From Variovorax sp. TBS-050B (lineage in GTDB: Bacteria; Pseudomonadota; Gammaproteobacteria; Burkholderiales; Burkholderiaceae_C), in the NCBI RefSeq assembly GCF_029893635.1, contig NZ_JARXYR010000002.1, positions 558,001-622,000 on the forward strand: a stretch of 64,000 nt of DNA, given 5' to 3'. This document shows positions 45,763 through 54,928 of the stretch, piece by piece. Each line of letters opens with the position of its first letter. Positions within the stretch are counted from its first letter, which is position 1. The translations under genes and the position numbers were made by a program. A model generated the notes under the pieces. That model had not been told where the DNA came from and searched no databases. It worked only from the letters and a program-made list of their open reading frames with translations.

Positions 45763-46950
45763 TCACTTGCCGCGCAGGGCCAGAACTTCGGCCGGCTGCA
45801 CGATCTGGCCGGTCTTGTTCGACCAGCTGTTCTTCGTGTACGTGGCGACCGCCGCGAGGTCGGTATCGCTCAGTTGCTTCCACGACGGCATCGCGCCGTT
45901 GTTCTGGCCGTTGAGCAGCACCAGCAGCTGCACCTTGTGGTCGGCATCGACCACCTTGGGGCTCGCGTCGAGCGGCTTGATCGGGCCTGCGCCCTTGCCG
46001 TTGGCCTGGTGGCAGGCCGCGCAGTTGGCCGCATAGACCTTCTCGCCGCGCACCATCATTTCGGGCAGGGCCCAGACCTTGCTCGGGTCGTCGAGCTTGG
46101 CCGCGGCTTCCTTGCGCTTGGCGTCGACCCAGGCGGTGTAGTCGGCGGCCGAGACCACCTTCACGTGGATCGGCATGTAGGCGTGTTCCTTGCCGCAGAG
46201 TTCCTGGCACTGGCCGTAGTAGTCGCCCACGGTCTCGGCGCGGAACCATGTGTCGCGCACGAAGCCGGGAATCGCGTCCTGCTTGATGCCGAGCTGCGGC
46301 ACCGCGAAGGCGTGGATCACGTCGTTGGCGGTGGTGATGATGCGGACCTTCTTCTGGACCGGCACGACCAGCGGGTTGTCGACCTTGAAGAGGTAGTCGG
46401 CCGGAACGTCGCCCTTGGCGCCCGCGTCGGAGATGGCGCGGTGCTTGCTGTCGAGCGTGGAGATGAAGGCCAGGCCCTCGCCTTCGCCGCTCAGGTAGTC
46501 GTAGCCCCACTTCCACTGGTAGCCGGTGGTCTTGATCGTGAGGTCGGCGTTGGTGGTGTCCTTCTGGGCCACGAGCACCTTGGTGGCGGGCAGCGCCATC
46601 ACGATCACGATGAGGAAGGGCACGATGGTCCAGATGACCTCGACCACCACCGATTCATGGAAGTTCGCGGCCTTGTGGCCCACCGACTTGCGGTGCTTCC
46701 AGATCGAATAGAACATGACCGAGAACACGGCGATGAAGATGACCGTGCAGATGATCATCATCACCGTATGGAGGAAATGCTGCTCCTGCGCGATCTTGGT
46801 GACGCCAAGCGGAAGATTCAGCTGGCGCACCGAGGGGCCGCCGGGCAGATCGTTGACTGCGTGCGCCGCGCCGCTGAAAGCCGCGCCGGCCGCCAGCAAC
46901 AGATTTGCCAGCCTGTACTTATTGCGCCAAATGCTCTTCATCGTGTTCAC
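45763..46950 (-). CDS. ctaC: Cytochrome c oxidase subunit II with fused cytochrome c domain (caa3 type)
   Basis: The 395-residue protein has a signal peptide, two transmembrane helices and the CuA domain ([19 protein letters not shown]). A C-terminal c-type cytochrome then has its heme motif CAACH in [14 protein letters not shown] and a Met-rich end. The fused heme domain makes this a caa3-like enzyme that can accept electrons directly from soluble cytochrome c. It is the first gene of the oxidase operon. The AT-rich 50 bases upstream (TTTCTTCAATTTTTTC) probably include the promoter. Confidence 0.97.
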   Translation of the reverse strand: MNTMKSIWRNKYRLANLLLAAGAAFSGAAHAVNDLPGGPSVRQLNLPLGVTKIAQEQHFLHTVMMIICTVIFIAVFSVMFYSIWKHRKSVGHKAANFHESVVVEVIWTIVPFLIVIVMALPATKVLVAQKDTTNADLTIKTTGYQWKWGYDYLSGEGEGLAFISTLDSKHRAISDAGAKGDVPADYLFKVDNPLVVPVQKKVRIITTANDVIHAFAVPQLGIKQDAIPGFVRDTWFRAETVGDYYGQCQELCGKEHAYMPIHVKVVSAADYTAWVDAKRKEAAAKLDDPSKVWALPEMMVRGEKVYAANCAACHQANGKGAGPIKPLDASPKVVDADHKVQLLVLLNGQNNGAMPSWKQLSDTDLAAVATYTKNSWSNKTGQIVQPAEVLALRGK

Positions 46951-47001
46951 GTTTCTTCAATTTTTTCAACAAACCCAACCCAGCAGCGCCGCGCGGATCC
47001 C

Positions 47002-47466
47002 TCAGGCGCCACGCAACGCCATGCGAATCTCGCGCGCCAGTGCGGCCCGCAACTCCGGACGCACGTAGCGCCCCACCCTGACCGATCGCCCCTGGCCGGA
47101 GACCTCGATCAGCGAACGATCGCCGGCCCGGGGCTCGACCCGCACCTGGTGCGGCAAGAATTCCGTGCGCTCGTAGTCGCCGCCGTTCTCGAGCTCCACC
47201 ACCAGCCTGCCGCCCTGCAGCGCGATCCTCTCTCCATCGGTCGCGTGCCGTGCGTACAGCATGAAGGCGAAACCCACCGCCGCCAGTTCGAGCCAGGCGA
47301 AGGGCAGGACCAGCGGCGCACCGTGCAGCCAGAAGGCCGTGCCGATGCCGAGCGATACCACGCACAGCGAGGCGTAGAGCCAGCCCAGCTGGCTCGGCGT
47401 CACCGAGCAGTTCCGCTTCAGGAACCATTGGATGCCCTGGCCTGAAACGGTGGCAAAGCGAAACAC
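47002..47466 (-). CDS. DUF2244 membrane protein
   Basis: About 154 residues from the GTG at 47466. It begins VFRFATVSGQGIQWFLKRNC, the usual DUF2244 start, then has two hydrophobic helices (WLYASLCVVSLGIGTAFWL and a second) and a soluble C-terminal beta domain. The frame is open upstream, and an ATG at 47562 would give 186 residues; a TACAAT -10-like box reads leftward at 47589-47594, so the longer form cannot be excluded. It precedes ctaC in many related genomes. The function is unknown. Confidence 0.8.
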   Translation of the reverse strand: MFRFATVSGQGIQWFLKRNCSVTPSQLGWLYASLCVVSLGIGTAFWLHGAPLVLPFAWLELAAVGFAFMLYARHATDGERIALQGGRLVVELENGGDYERTEFLPHQVRVEPRAGDRSLIEVSGQGRSVRVGRYVRPELRAALAREIRMALRGA

Positions 47467-47635
47467 GGAATTCGACACGGGCGAGTTCAGCAAATCGGTG
47501 CGTCGATGGCCGACCGTTCCCTTGTCTCCACAGGATCCGACAGACCTCGTTCGCGGAACCATACCCGCGAGTTTCACGCAACGGCGGATTGTAGCGGGTA
47601 GACACAGGCGCCCGTCGGCGAAATGCGCCGTGCGC

Positions 47636-48553
47636 CTAGGCGCCGGGACGCCCGCGCTGAAGCATCGAGCGCATCTCGCGCAGCGACACCGCGCTCTCGG
47701 CCGCAAGCGCCACGCGCGGCGCCGGCTTGAAGGCGTGGCCGTAGATGACTTCGAAGGTCAGCGCGATGCGCCCGTCACCCCCTTCGGCCGGCGCGAGTTC
47801 GGGCAGCGCGCGCTTCAGCGCCTGGTGCCAGGCCCTGCCGCGCAGCGCGGGAAAGCGCGCGGGATGCAGGTTGCGCCCGAGCGTGCGCAGCTCGGCCAGC
47901 GCGGCTTCGGGCGTGGTCCATGTAAGCACGATGCGTTCCATGTCCATCACCGGCTCGGCGAAGCCGGCATGCACCAGCATGTCGCCCCAGTCGTGCATGT
48001 CGGTGAACTCGTGGCCCGCGGCCGGCCAGCCGAGCCGGGCGTGCAGCGCGCGCAGTTCGCGCACGGTGTCGGGGCCGAGGCAGGAGAACATCAGGAAGCC
48101 GTTGGTCGCGACCAGCCGGTGCCACTGCGCGATCAGCGCTTCGGGATCGGCAGCCATGTGCAGCGACATGTTGGCCCAGAGCAGGTCCACGCCGTCCTCG
48201 GGCGGTGCCTCGAAGCGCGTGCGGCCGCCGGCCTGCCAGCGGCGCGCGCTCCACCAGGGCGCGCTCAGCGCCGCGCTCGATGCGGCGGCGAGCGCCGGCT
48301 CGGGTTCGATCACGAAGGGGACGGCCTCGCGGTAGCGCCGGGCCACGCGCTCGTGCGCCTCGAGGCCGCCGCGCAGCGGCGCCCAGTCGGCCCAGTGGCG
48401 CGGCTGGGCCTTGATCCACTGCAGCCGGTCCTCCATGCGGCGGCCGACCTCCTCGTGGAGCCAGGGCGAGCCGTCGGCGGGCGCCAGCCGGCTCCAGCGC
48501 GCAGCCGCCGTGGGATCGATGGTCGGCGGTCTTCGCGCGGGGTCGGTGGCCAT
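47636..48553 (-). CDS. BioC-like methyltransferase with degenerate SAM-binding motif
   Basis: The 305-residue protein has the C-terminal half of Burkholderiales BioC (malonyl-ACP methyltransferase of biotin synthesis): DLLWANMSLHMAADPEALI, NGFLMFSCLGPDTVREL and HDWGDMLVHAGFAEPVMD. The glycine-rich motif I that binds SAM (usually DLGCGTG) is not visible; the region reads RYREAVPFVIEPEPALAAA instead. It may be an inactive paralogue or a divergent enzyme. It is divergent from comF with 23 bases between starts. No other biotin gene is in the window. Confidence 0.82.
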   Translation of the reverse strand: MATDPARRPPTIDPTAAARWSRLAPADGSPWLHEEVGRRMEDRLQWIKAQPRHWADWAPLRGGLEAHERVARRYREAVPFVIEPEPALAAASSAALSAPWWSARRWQAGGRTRFEAPPEDGVDLLWANMSLHMAADPEALIAQWHRLVATNGFLMFSCLGPDTVRELRALHARLGWPAAGHEFTDMHDWGDMLVHAGFAEPVMDMERIVLTWTTPEAALAELRTLGRNLHPARFPALRGRAWHQALKRALPELAPAEGGDGRIALTFEVIYGHAFKPAPRVALAAESAVSLREMRSMLQRGRPGA

Positions 48554-48576
48554 GGGGCCGTGAGTATATTGAGCCC

Positions 48577-49293
48577 ATGTTGAGCCGTTGGCGCCGCCGG
48601 CCTTTGACCTCTCTGCTCGCACGGCTGCCCAGCCAGTGCGAGGTGTGCCGCGCCTGGCCTTCGCAGCGCGTGTGCGACGCCTGCGTGGCCCGCTTCGCGC
48701 CGCCGGCCGCGCGCTGCGAGGGCTGCGCCCTGCCCGTGCCCGATGGCGTCATGCGCTGCGCCGAATGCCTGCGCGAGCCGCCGCCGCTCGATGCCTGCCT
48801 CGCCGCCTGCAGCTATGCGTGGCCGTGGCCGCAGTGCATCGCGCAGTTCAAGTTCCATGGCGAAGCCGGCTGGGCCGGACCGCTGGCGACGCTGATGCGC
48901 AGCGTGCCGTGGGTGGAACCGGCGCTCGAGCGCTGCGACCTGGTGCTGCCCATGCCGGTGGCACCGGCCCGGCTGCGCGAGCGCGGCTTCAACCAGGCGC
49001 TCGAGCTCGCCCGCCGCCTCGCGCCCGCGAAGACCGACGCCACGCTGCTGCTGCGCACGCGCGAAACCCCGGCCCAGCGCGGCCTCTCGCGCGCCGAGCG
49101 ACTGCGCAACCTGGAAGGCGCGTTCGCGGTCGAGCCGCTGCGCGCCGGGCGGCTGCAGGGAGGCCGCGTGGTGCTGGTGGACGACGTGATGACCAGCGGC
49201 GCCTCGCTGTTCTCGGCGGCCGCGGCGCTCCGCCTCGCGGGCGCGGCGCATGTCACGGGGATCGTCTTCGCCCGGACCGATCCGCCGCGCTGA
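48577..49293 (+). CDS. comF: ComF-family phosphoribosyltransferase-like protein
   Basis: The 238-residue protein has the ComF layout: N-terminal paired cysteines (CEVCRAW, CDACVA, CEGCALP, CAECL) that likely bind zinc, then a type I phosphoribosyltransferase fold. Its signature is VVLVDDVMTSGASL, preceded by RERGFNQALELAR. ComF/GntX proteins are associated with DNA uptake in some species, but the reaction is not established. It is followed by trmL after 28 bases, so co-transcription is likely. Confidence 0.93.
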   Translation: MLSRWRRRPLTSLLARLPSQCEVCRAWPSQRVCDACVARFAPPAARCEGCALPVPDGVMRCAECLREPPPLDACLAACSYAWPWPQCIAQFKFHGEAGWAGPLATLMRSVPWVEPALERCDLVLPMPVAPARLRERGFNQALELARRLAPAKTDATLLLRTRETPAQRGLSRAERLRNLEGAFAVEPLRAGRLQGGRVVLVDDVMTSGASLFSAAAALRLAGAAHVTGIVFARTDPPR

Positions 49294-49321
49294 GGCGCCG
49301 CGCGGGACCGAGAATCGGCGC

Positions 49322-49783
49322 ATGTTCCATATCGTCCTGGTCCACCCCGAGATCCCGCCGAACACGGGCAACGTCATCCGCCTCGCGGCCAACACCGGCT
49401 GCGCGCTGCACCTGGTCGAGCCGCTGGGCTTCTCGATGGACGACCGCCTGCTGCGCCGCGCCGGGCTCGACTACCACGAATATGCCGAGGTCAAGCGCCA
49501 CGAGAGCTGGCAGGCGCTGTGCGATGCTGAGCAGCCCGCCGCCGACCGGATGTTCGCGCTCACCACGCGCGGCACGCGCGCGGTGCACGACGTGCGCTTC
49601 CAGCCCGGCGACTGGCTGGTGTTCGGCTCCGAAACCAGCGGGCTGCCGGCCGCGCTGCGCGAGCGCTTCGCCGAGGCGCAGCGGCTGCGGCTGCCGATGC
49701 GCGAAGGCCAGCGCAGCCTGAACCTCTCGAACGCGGTGGCGGTGACGGTGTTCGAGGCCTGGCGCCAGAACGGCTTCGGCTGA
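49322..49783 (+). CDS. trmL: tRNA (cytidine(34)-2'-O)-methyltransferase TrmL
   Basis: TrmL methylates the 2'-hydroxyl of the wobble base in leucine tRNAs. The 153-residue SPOUT protein begins MFHIVLVHPEIPPNTGNVIR. The knot residues are in VFGSETSGLP and RLPMREGQRSLNLSNAVAV. The ATG at 49322 is the family start, although the frame is open upstream through the comF 3' end. Length and order of motifs match. Confidence 0.97.
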   Translation: MFHIVLVHPEIPPNTGNVIRLAANTGCALHLVEPLGFSMDDRLLRRAGLDYHEYAEVKRHESWQALCDAEQPAADRMFALTTRGTRAVHDVRFQPGDWLVFGSETSGLPAALRERFAEAQRLRLPMREGQRSLNLSNAVAVTVFEAWRQNGFG

Positions 49784-49898
49784 GCGCTGCGATTTCATGC
49801 GCCGGGTGCATCCATCCGGCCCTTGGCGACGTATGGAAGAGCATGCCGGCGCGGTCCGGCATCCGGCCCTTCAACGCATCCTTCCAAGGAGTCCCGCC

Positions 49899-50192
49899 AT
49901 GAACTTCCCGACCCTCTTCGTCGCCGCTTCCGCCGCATTCGCCGCCGCCACGGGCGCCCAGGCCTTCCAGGGCGAGCAGAACCCGCTGCCGCCCGCCCCG
50001 TTCCAGTCGACGCTGTCGCGCGCCGAGGTGCAGGCCCAGGCCCGGCAGCCGCTGCAGATCGGCAATGGCGGCACCGGCGTGCAGCGCCCGACCGCCGGCA
50101 ACATCGACCGCGCGGCGGTGCGCGCCAGCGCCATGGGCATCACGCGGCAGGGCGCCGCGGCCTACGGCGAGGCCGCGGACCGCCGGATGTGA
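49899..50192 (+). CDS. Small exported protein of unknown function
   Basis: The 97-residue protein has a signal peptide (MNFPTLFVAASAAFAAATGAQA). The short mature part reads LSRAEVQAQARQPLQ, with NGGTGVQRP and GITRQGAAAYGEAADRRM. The LSRAEV-type repeat resembles DUF4148 proteins, which are very common in Burkholderiales and uncharacterised. An AAGGA ribosome-binding site nine bases before the ATG supports the start. No domain of known function. Confidence 0.72.
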   Translation: MNFPTLFVAASAAFAAATGAQAFQGEQNPLPPAPFQSTLSRAEVQAQARQPLQIGNGGTGVQRPTAGNIDRAAVRASAMGITRQGAAAYGEAADRRM

Positions 50193-50202
50193 ACCGGCCG
50201 CT

Positions 50203-50664
50203 TCAGCGGTAGCGCCGCACCACCGACTCGGCCACGCAGGCCGGCTTGGCCGCGCCTTCGAGCTCGATGGTGGTTTCCCAGGTCATCTGGAAGCCGTCGT
50301 CGGCGATCGGTTCCGCCGTGAGCAGCTTCATGCGCGCCCGCAGCCGCTTGCCCACGGGCACCGGCGACATGAAGCGCACGCGGTTGAGCCCGTAGTTCAC
50401 GCCCATGCGCGACTCGACCACCTCGAGCGCCGTCTCGTAGAAGCGCGGCAGCAGCGACAGGGTCAGGAAGCCGTGCGCGATCGGTCCGCCGAACGGGCCG
50501 CTCTTCGCGCGCTCGATGTCGACGTGGATCCACTGGTGGTCGCCCGTGGCTTCGGCGAACTGGTTCACCTGCGCCTGCGTGATGGTGATCCAGTCGCTCA
50601 CGGCGACCTCCTGCCCCACGCAGGCGGCGAGTTCCTGCAGCGTCTGGAATGTCTTCTTGGTCAT
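50203..50664 (-). CDS. MaoC-family (R)-specific enoyl-CoA hydratase-like protein
   Basis: The 153-residue hot-dog-fold protein has the hydratase-2 motif with the catalytic Asp and His: FAEATGDHQWIHVD, then GGPIAHGFLTLSLLP. Such enzymes hydrate trans-2-enoyl-CoA to the (R)-3-hydroxy form, for example for polyhydroxyalkanoate synthesis. The ATG at 50664 is preferred to a GTG three codons earlier. The convergent 97-residue gene ends ten bases away. The substrate chain length is unknown. Confidence 0.9.
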   Translation of the reverse strand: MTKKTFQTLQELAACVGQEVAVSDWITITQAQVNQFAEATGDHQWIHVDIERAKSGPFGGPIAHGFLTLSLLPRFYETALEVVESRMGVNYGLNRVRFMSPVPVGKRLRARMKLLTAEPIADDGFQMTWETTIELEGAAKPACVAESVVRRYR

Positions 50665-50718
50665 GCCGGGCACTCTAGCGCCTGGCCGGCCGGCGCGGCT
50701 GTCGGCCGTGCGACACGC

Positions 50719-51339
50719 TCAGGCCTCCAGCCATTCGCAGATGGGCTGCCACTGGTCCAGGTCGCGCTGCACGCGCCCCGGCGCGATGTCGAACAGCGTG
50801 AGCCCGCGCGCCGCGAGCTGCACGTAGTTCTGGGTGTCGCGCAGTTCGCCGAGCACCGGCACGCCGAGGCTCGCGACGAACTCGTTGAGCCGGTCCGCCG
50901 CGAGCGTGCGCGCGTTCACGCGCATGCCCACGAGGCCGATCCTCGTCTTCTCGGCGCGGCGCTGCTCCATCAGCCGGTCGAGGAAGTCGCGCGTGGCGTA
51001 GATGTCGAAGATGCTCGGCTGCAGCGGCACGATGACCCGGTCGGCCAGCGCGATCACGTCCTTGAAGCGCCAGCCGTGCAGGCCGGCGGGGGTGTCGAGC
51101 ACCGCGTGCGTGGTGCCCTTGGGCGGACGCACCACGCTGCTGTCGCCGGAGGCTTCCCAGGTGGCGATGGGCCGCGCCTGCGGCGGGCGCAGCCCGAGCC
51201 ACAGGCGTGAGGACTGCTGGCGGTCCACGTCGCCCAGCATCACCGCATGGCCGCGGCTCGCGAAGTAGCCCGCGATGTTCGTCGCAAGTGTCGATTTGCC
51301 CACGCCACCCTTGGGATTGGCGACCAGAACCACCGGCAT
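50719..51339 (-). CDS. Orphan ParA/MinD-type ATPase
   Basis: The 206-residue ATPase begins MPVVLVANPKGGVGKSTLAT with the deviant Walker A motif (first Lys at residue 10). Next come DVDRQQSSRLWLGLR and AVLDTPAGLHGWRF, in which the switch region is shortened. It lacks a long N-terminal DNA-binding domain. A strong GGAGGAG site precedes the ATG. No parB, minC/E or plasmid gene is nearby, so it is an orphan; positioning of an unknown cargo or a regulatory role is possible. It is divergent from kefF with about 90 bases between starts. Confidence 0.9.
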   Translation of the reverse strand: MPVVLVANPKGGVGKSTLATNIAGYFASRGHAVMLGDVDRQQSSRLWLGLRPPQARPIATWEASGDSSVVRPPKGTTHAVLDTPAGLHGWRFKDVIALADRVIVPLQPSIFDIYATRDFLDRLMEQRRAEKTRIGLVGMRVNARTLAADRLNEFVASLGVPVLGELRDTQNYVQLAARGLTLFDIAPGRVQRDLDQWQPICEWLEA

Positions 51340-51432
51340 AGAGAACTCCTCCAGAGCTGGAACACCCCCGCATCGTAGTGCCTGCCCTTTGCAGGCCCGG
51401 GTCGGGCCGGCGCTTTGCGCTATGTTCGCGGC

Positions 51433-52095
51433 ATGACGACAACAACATCCGCCGACGGCATCTACGTGATCGCGGCCCATCCCCACTGGCGCGACTCGCG
51501 GGTCAACCGACGGCTGCTCGCGGCGGCGCGCTCGGTGCCGGGCGTGGAGGTGAACGACCTCTACGGCAGCTACCCCGACTTCGCGATCGACGTTCAGGCC
51601 GAGCAGGCGCGCCTGGCCCGCGCCAGCCTGGTGGTGCTGATGCACCCGATCCAGTGGTACTCGGCGCCGGCGCTGCAGAAGCTCTGGTTCGACGACGTGC
51701 TCAGCTACGGCTGGGCCTACGGGCGGGGCGGCGCCGCGCTGCAGGGCAAGGACTGCTGGCTGGTCGCCACCACCGGCGGCCCCGAGCGCAGCTACCACCC
51801 GCAGAGCTACAACCGCTATTTCTTCGACGCCTTCCTGCCGCCCTACGAGCAGACCGCCACGCTGTGCGGCATGCGCTTCCTGCCGCCGCTGGTGTTCCAC
51901 GGCGCGCGCAGCGCGGGCGAGGACGAGGTCGAGGCGCACGTCGGCGTCTTCGTGCAGCGCCTGCAGAGCTACCCGGTATGGCCCGAGATGGACGAGCTGG
52001 AGACCTGCATCGCCTGCCCCGTGCCGCAGACCGACCGGCCGGCCGAGAACGACGACTTCGCGCGCCCGGCCTCGCCCGGCGAGGAGGCGGCCTGA
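51433..52095 (+). CDS. KefF-like NAD(P)H quinone oxidoreductase
   Basis: The 220-residue protein has the flavodoxin-like fold of KefF/MdaB: YVIAAHPHWRDSRVNRRL, then HPIQWYSAPALQKLWFDDVL and GKDCWLVATTGGPERSY. It ends two bases before the kefC-like gene and is coupled to it, matching the KefF-KefC pairing in which the oxidoreductase activates the potassium efflux system. The C-terminal 20 residues are acidic and low complexity. No signal peptide. Confidence 0.9.
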   Translation: MTTTTSADGIYVIAAHPHWRDSRVNRRLLAAARSVPGVEVNDLYGSYPDFAIDVQAEQARLARASLVVLMHPIQWYSAPALQKLWFDDVLSYGWAYGRGGAALQGKDCWLVATTGGPERSYHPQSYNRYFFDAFLPPYEQTATLCGMRFLPPLVFHGARSAGEDEVEAHVGVFVQRLQSYPVWPEMDELETCIACPVPQTDRPAENDDFARPASPGEEAA

Positions 52096-52097
52096 AC

Positions 52098-53972
52098 ATG
52101 GAGCACGCACCCGCCTGGCTGACCAGCAGCCTGATCTACCTGAGCGCCGCGGTGCTCGTGGTGCCGCTTTCCAAGGCCCTCGGCCTCGGGTCCATCATCG
52201 GCTACCTCGTGGCCGGCATCGCCATCGGGCCCTGGGGGCTCGGCCTCGTCTCCAGCGTCGAGGAGGTGCTGCATTTCGCCGAGTTCGGCGTGGTGCTGAT
52301 GCTGTTCCTGGTCGGCCTCGAACTCGAACCGAAGCGGCTGTGGAACCTGCGCCGTCCGATCTTCGGCTGGGGCAGCGCACAGGTGCTCGCCTGCGCGGCG
52401 GTGCTCTTCGCGGCCGGCTTCGCGGCGGGCGCGGCCTGGCGCGTGGCGCTGGTCGCGGCACTCGGCCTCGCGCTGTCGTCCACCGCGATCGCGCTGCAGG
52501 TGTTCGGCGAACGCAACCTGCTGAAGACGCCGAGCGGCCAGGCGGGCTTCTCGATCCTGCTGTTCCAGGACGTGGCCGCGATCCCGATCCTCGCGCTGCT
52601 GCCGCTGCTGGCCGGCGCCAGCGCCGCCGGCCCGGCGATCTCGGGGCTGGAACGCACCTTCGAGGGCCTGAAGATCGTCGGCGTCATCGCCGTCATCATC
52701 CTGGGCGGCCGGCTGGCGCTGCGGCCGCTGCTGCGCTGGATCGCCCGCAGCAACACGCCCGAGATCTTCACCGCCGCGGCGCTGCTGCTGGTGGTGGCGA
52801 TCGCCGCGCTGATGCAGTTCGTCGGGCTGTCGATGGCGCTCGGCGCCTTCCTCGCCGGCGTGCTGCTGGCCGAGAGCGAATACCGCCGCGAGCTCGAGAC
52901 CGACATCGAGCCCTTCAAGGGCCTGCTGCTCGGTCTGTTCTTCATCGCGGTGGGCATGTCGATCGATTTCGGCGTGCTGATCGCGAGTCCCGGGCTCATG
53001 GCCGCGCTCGTCGTCGGCTTCATGGTCATCAAGCTGGTGGTCATCTATGCGCTCGCCAAGGCGATGGGCATCGCCTACCAGGAGCGCCCGGTCTTCACGC
53101 TGCTGCTCGCGCAGGGCGGCGAGTTCGCCTTCGTGGTGTTCCAGTCGGCGGGGCCCGAGGTGCTGCCGCCCGAGATCACCTCGCTGCTGATCGGCGCGGT
53201 GGCGCTGTCGATGCTGCTGTCGCCGCTGCTGCTGGTGCTGCTCGACAAGTACGTGCTGCCGCGCTACAGCCACCTCTCGGCGACGCAGCTGGAGGAAATT
53301 TCGGAGCAGCAGGACGCCAAGGTGCTGATCTGCGGCTTCGGCCGCTACGGCCAGATCGTCGGCCGCATGCTGATGTCGCAGGGCCTGCGCGTGACCGTGC
53401 TCGACCATGATGCCGACACCGTCGAGGGCCTGCGCCAGTTCGGCTTTCGGGTGTTCTACGGCGACGCGACGCGGCTCGACCTGCTGCGCACCGCCGGCGC
53501 GGCGACGGCCAAGGCGGTGGTGGTGGCGGTGGACGACGTCGAGCAGTCGCTGGAGATCGTCGACCTGTTCCGCGAGAACTTCCCGCAGGCGCGCATCATC
53601 GCGCGGGCACGCAACGTGGCGCACCTGTTCCAGCTGCGCGACCGCGGCGTGGTGCACATCGAGCGCGAGCTGTTCGAATCGTCGCTGCGCACCGCGCGCT
53701 CCGCGCTCGAGGCGCTGGGCTGGCCCGCCGCCGAAGCGCGCGAGACGAGCATGCGCTTCCGCCAGCGGAATCTGAAGCTCACCGACGAGATCTACCCGCA
53801 CTACAAGGACCGCGCCAAGCTCATCGCGGTCAACAAGGAAGGCCGCCAGCAGTTCGAGGAACAGATGGCGCGCGAACGCGAGGAGCGGCGGCTGCGCGCG
53901 GGGCGCGACTGGGACCGCTTCGAGGAAGAAAAGGAAGAGAAGAAGCGAAACGGCGAACCCGCCGACGGGTGA
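52098..53972 (+). CDS. Glutathione-regulated potassium efflux protein, KefC/KefB type
   Basis: The 624-residue protein has about 12 membrane helices of the cation:proton antiporter-2 family in residues 1-385. A regulatory Rossmann domain follows (VLICGFGRYGQIVGRMLMSQ near 410), with nucleotide and acid residues in RVTVLDHDADTVE and VVVAVDDVEQS. The tail is very charged (Glu/Lys/Arg-rich, last 45 residues), a likely helix. KefC exports potassium to acidify the cytoplasm during electrophile stress. It is paired with kefF just upstream. Confidence 0.92.
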   Translation: MEHAPAWLTSSLIYLSAAVLVVPLSKALGLGSIIGYLVAGIAIGPWGLGLVSSVEEVLHFAEFGVVLMLFLVGLELEPKRLWNLRRPIFGWGSAQVLACAAVLFAAGFAAGAAWRVALVAALGLALSSTAIALQVFGERNLLKTPSGQAGFSILLFQDVAAIPILALLPLLAGASAAGPAISGLERTFEGLKIVGVIAVIILGGRLALRPLLRWIARSNTPEIFTAAALLLVVAIAALMQFVGLSMALGAFLAGVLLAESEYRRELETDIEPFKGLLLGLFFIAVGMSIDFGVLIASPGLMAALVVGFMVIKLVVIYALAKAMGIAYQERPVFTLLLAQGGEFAFVVFQSAGPEVLPPEITSLLIGAVALSMLLSPLLLVLLDKYVLPRYSHLSATQLEEISEQQDAKVLICGFGRYGQIVGRMLMSQGLRVTVLDHDADTVEGLRQFGFRVFYGDATRLDLLRTAGAATAKAVVVAVDDVEQSLEIVDLFRENFPQARIIARARNVAHLFQLRDRGVVHIERELFESSLRTARSALEALGWPAAEARETSMRFRQRNLKLTDEIYPHYKDRAKLIAVNKEGRQQFEEQMAREREERRLRAGRDWDRFEEEKEEKKRNGEPADG

Positions 53973-54002
53973 GCGGCCGCCCGCGGCCCACCCGCACGCC
54001 GC

Positions 54003-54869
54003 TCAGCCTTCGAGCTTCAGCAGCCGGACGGCATTGCCCTTGAGGATGCCGGGCATCACCTCGGGCTTGAAACCCGCGGCCTCGAAGTCCTTCATCCAGC
54101 GGTCGGGCGTGATCAGCGGATAGTCGCTGCCGAACAGCACGCGGTCCTTGAGCAGCGTGTTCGCGTACTGCACGAGCTGCTTGGGGAAGTACTTCGGGCT
54201 CCAGCCCGACAGGTCGATCCACACGTTGGGCTTGTGCGTGGCCACGCTCAGCGCCTCGTCCTGCCAGGGAAAGCTCGGGTGGGCCATGACGATCTGCATG
54301 TCGGGAAAGTCGATCGCCACGTCGTCGAGGTGCATCGGGTTGCTGTACTCCAGCCGGAGCCCGCCGCCGCAGCGCATGCCCGAGCCGATGCCGCTGTGGC
54401 CGGTGTGGAAGATCGCCGGCAGCTCGTACTCGGCGATCACCTCGTAGATCGGCCAGGCCATGCGGTCGTAGGGATGGAAGGCCTGCACCGTGGGGTGGAA
54501 CTTGAAGCCCTTCACACCGTGCTCCTCGACCAGCCGCCGCGCCTCGCGCGCGCCCATCTTCCCCTTGTGCGGATCGATGCTCGCGAAGGCGATCATCATG
54601 TCGCTGTTCTGCTGCGCGGCCTCGGCGATCTCCTCGTTCGGAATGCGCCGGCGGCCCATGTTCGATTCGGCATCGACCATGAACATCACCAGCCCGATCC
54701 TGCGCTCGCGGTAGTAGGCCACGCTCTCGGCGATGGTCGGGCGGCCGCTCGAGCCGAAGTACTTGTCGGCGGCGCGGTCGTATTCCTCGCCGTAGTTGTC
54801 GAAGGGGTTCCAGCAGCTCACCTCGGCGTGCGTGTGGATGTCGATGGCGATCAGGTTCCGGTGGTCCAT
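54003..54869 (-). CDS. Metal-dependent amidohydrolase (amidohydrolase 2 family)
   Basis: The 288-residue TIM-barrel protein has the first metal motif IAIDIHTHAEVSCW, then GFKFHPTVQAFHPYD, IFHTGHSGIGSG, VMAHPSFPWQDEA and the late FGSDYPLITPDRW. The family includes ACMSD and gamma-resorcylate decarboxylase, which remove a carboxyl or hydrolyse cyclic substrates without redox chemistry. It is divergent from the crotonase operon with 104 bases between, so it probably belongs to the same catabolic pathway and shares its control. Confidence 0.88.
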   Translation of the reverse strand: MDHRNLIAIDIHTHAEVSCWNPFDNYGEEYDRAADKYFGSSGRPTIAESVAYYRERRIGLVMFMVDAESNMGRRRIPNEEIAEAAQQNSDMMIAFASIDPHKGKMGAREARRLVEEHGVKGFKFHPTVQAFHPYDRMAWPIYEVIAEYELPAIFHTGHSGIGSGMRCGGGLRLEYSNPMHLDDVAIDFPDMQIVMAHPSFPWQDEALSVATHKPNVWIDLSGWSPKYFPKQLVQYANTLLKDRVLFGSDYPLITPDRWMKDFEAAGFKPEVMPGILKGNAVRLLKLEG

Positions 54870-54928
54870 GTCGAGGTCTCCAGTACGGGTAAGTCCCTAG
54901 GGATCGGGGCGGCTCAGCGCCTTGAATT

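Noticed and set aside
50719..52095. ParABS partition locus or integrated plasmid
   Set aside because: No ParB, no parS-like repeats, no replication or mobility genes; only one ParA-type ATPase.
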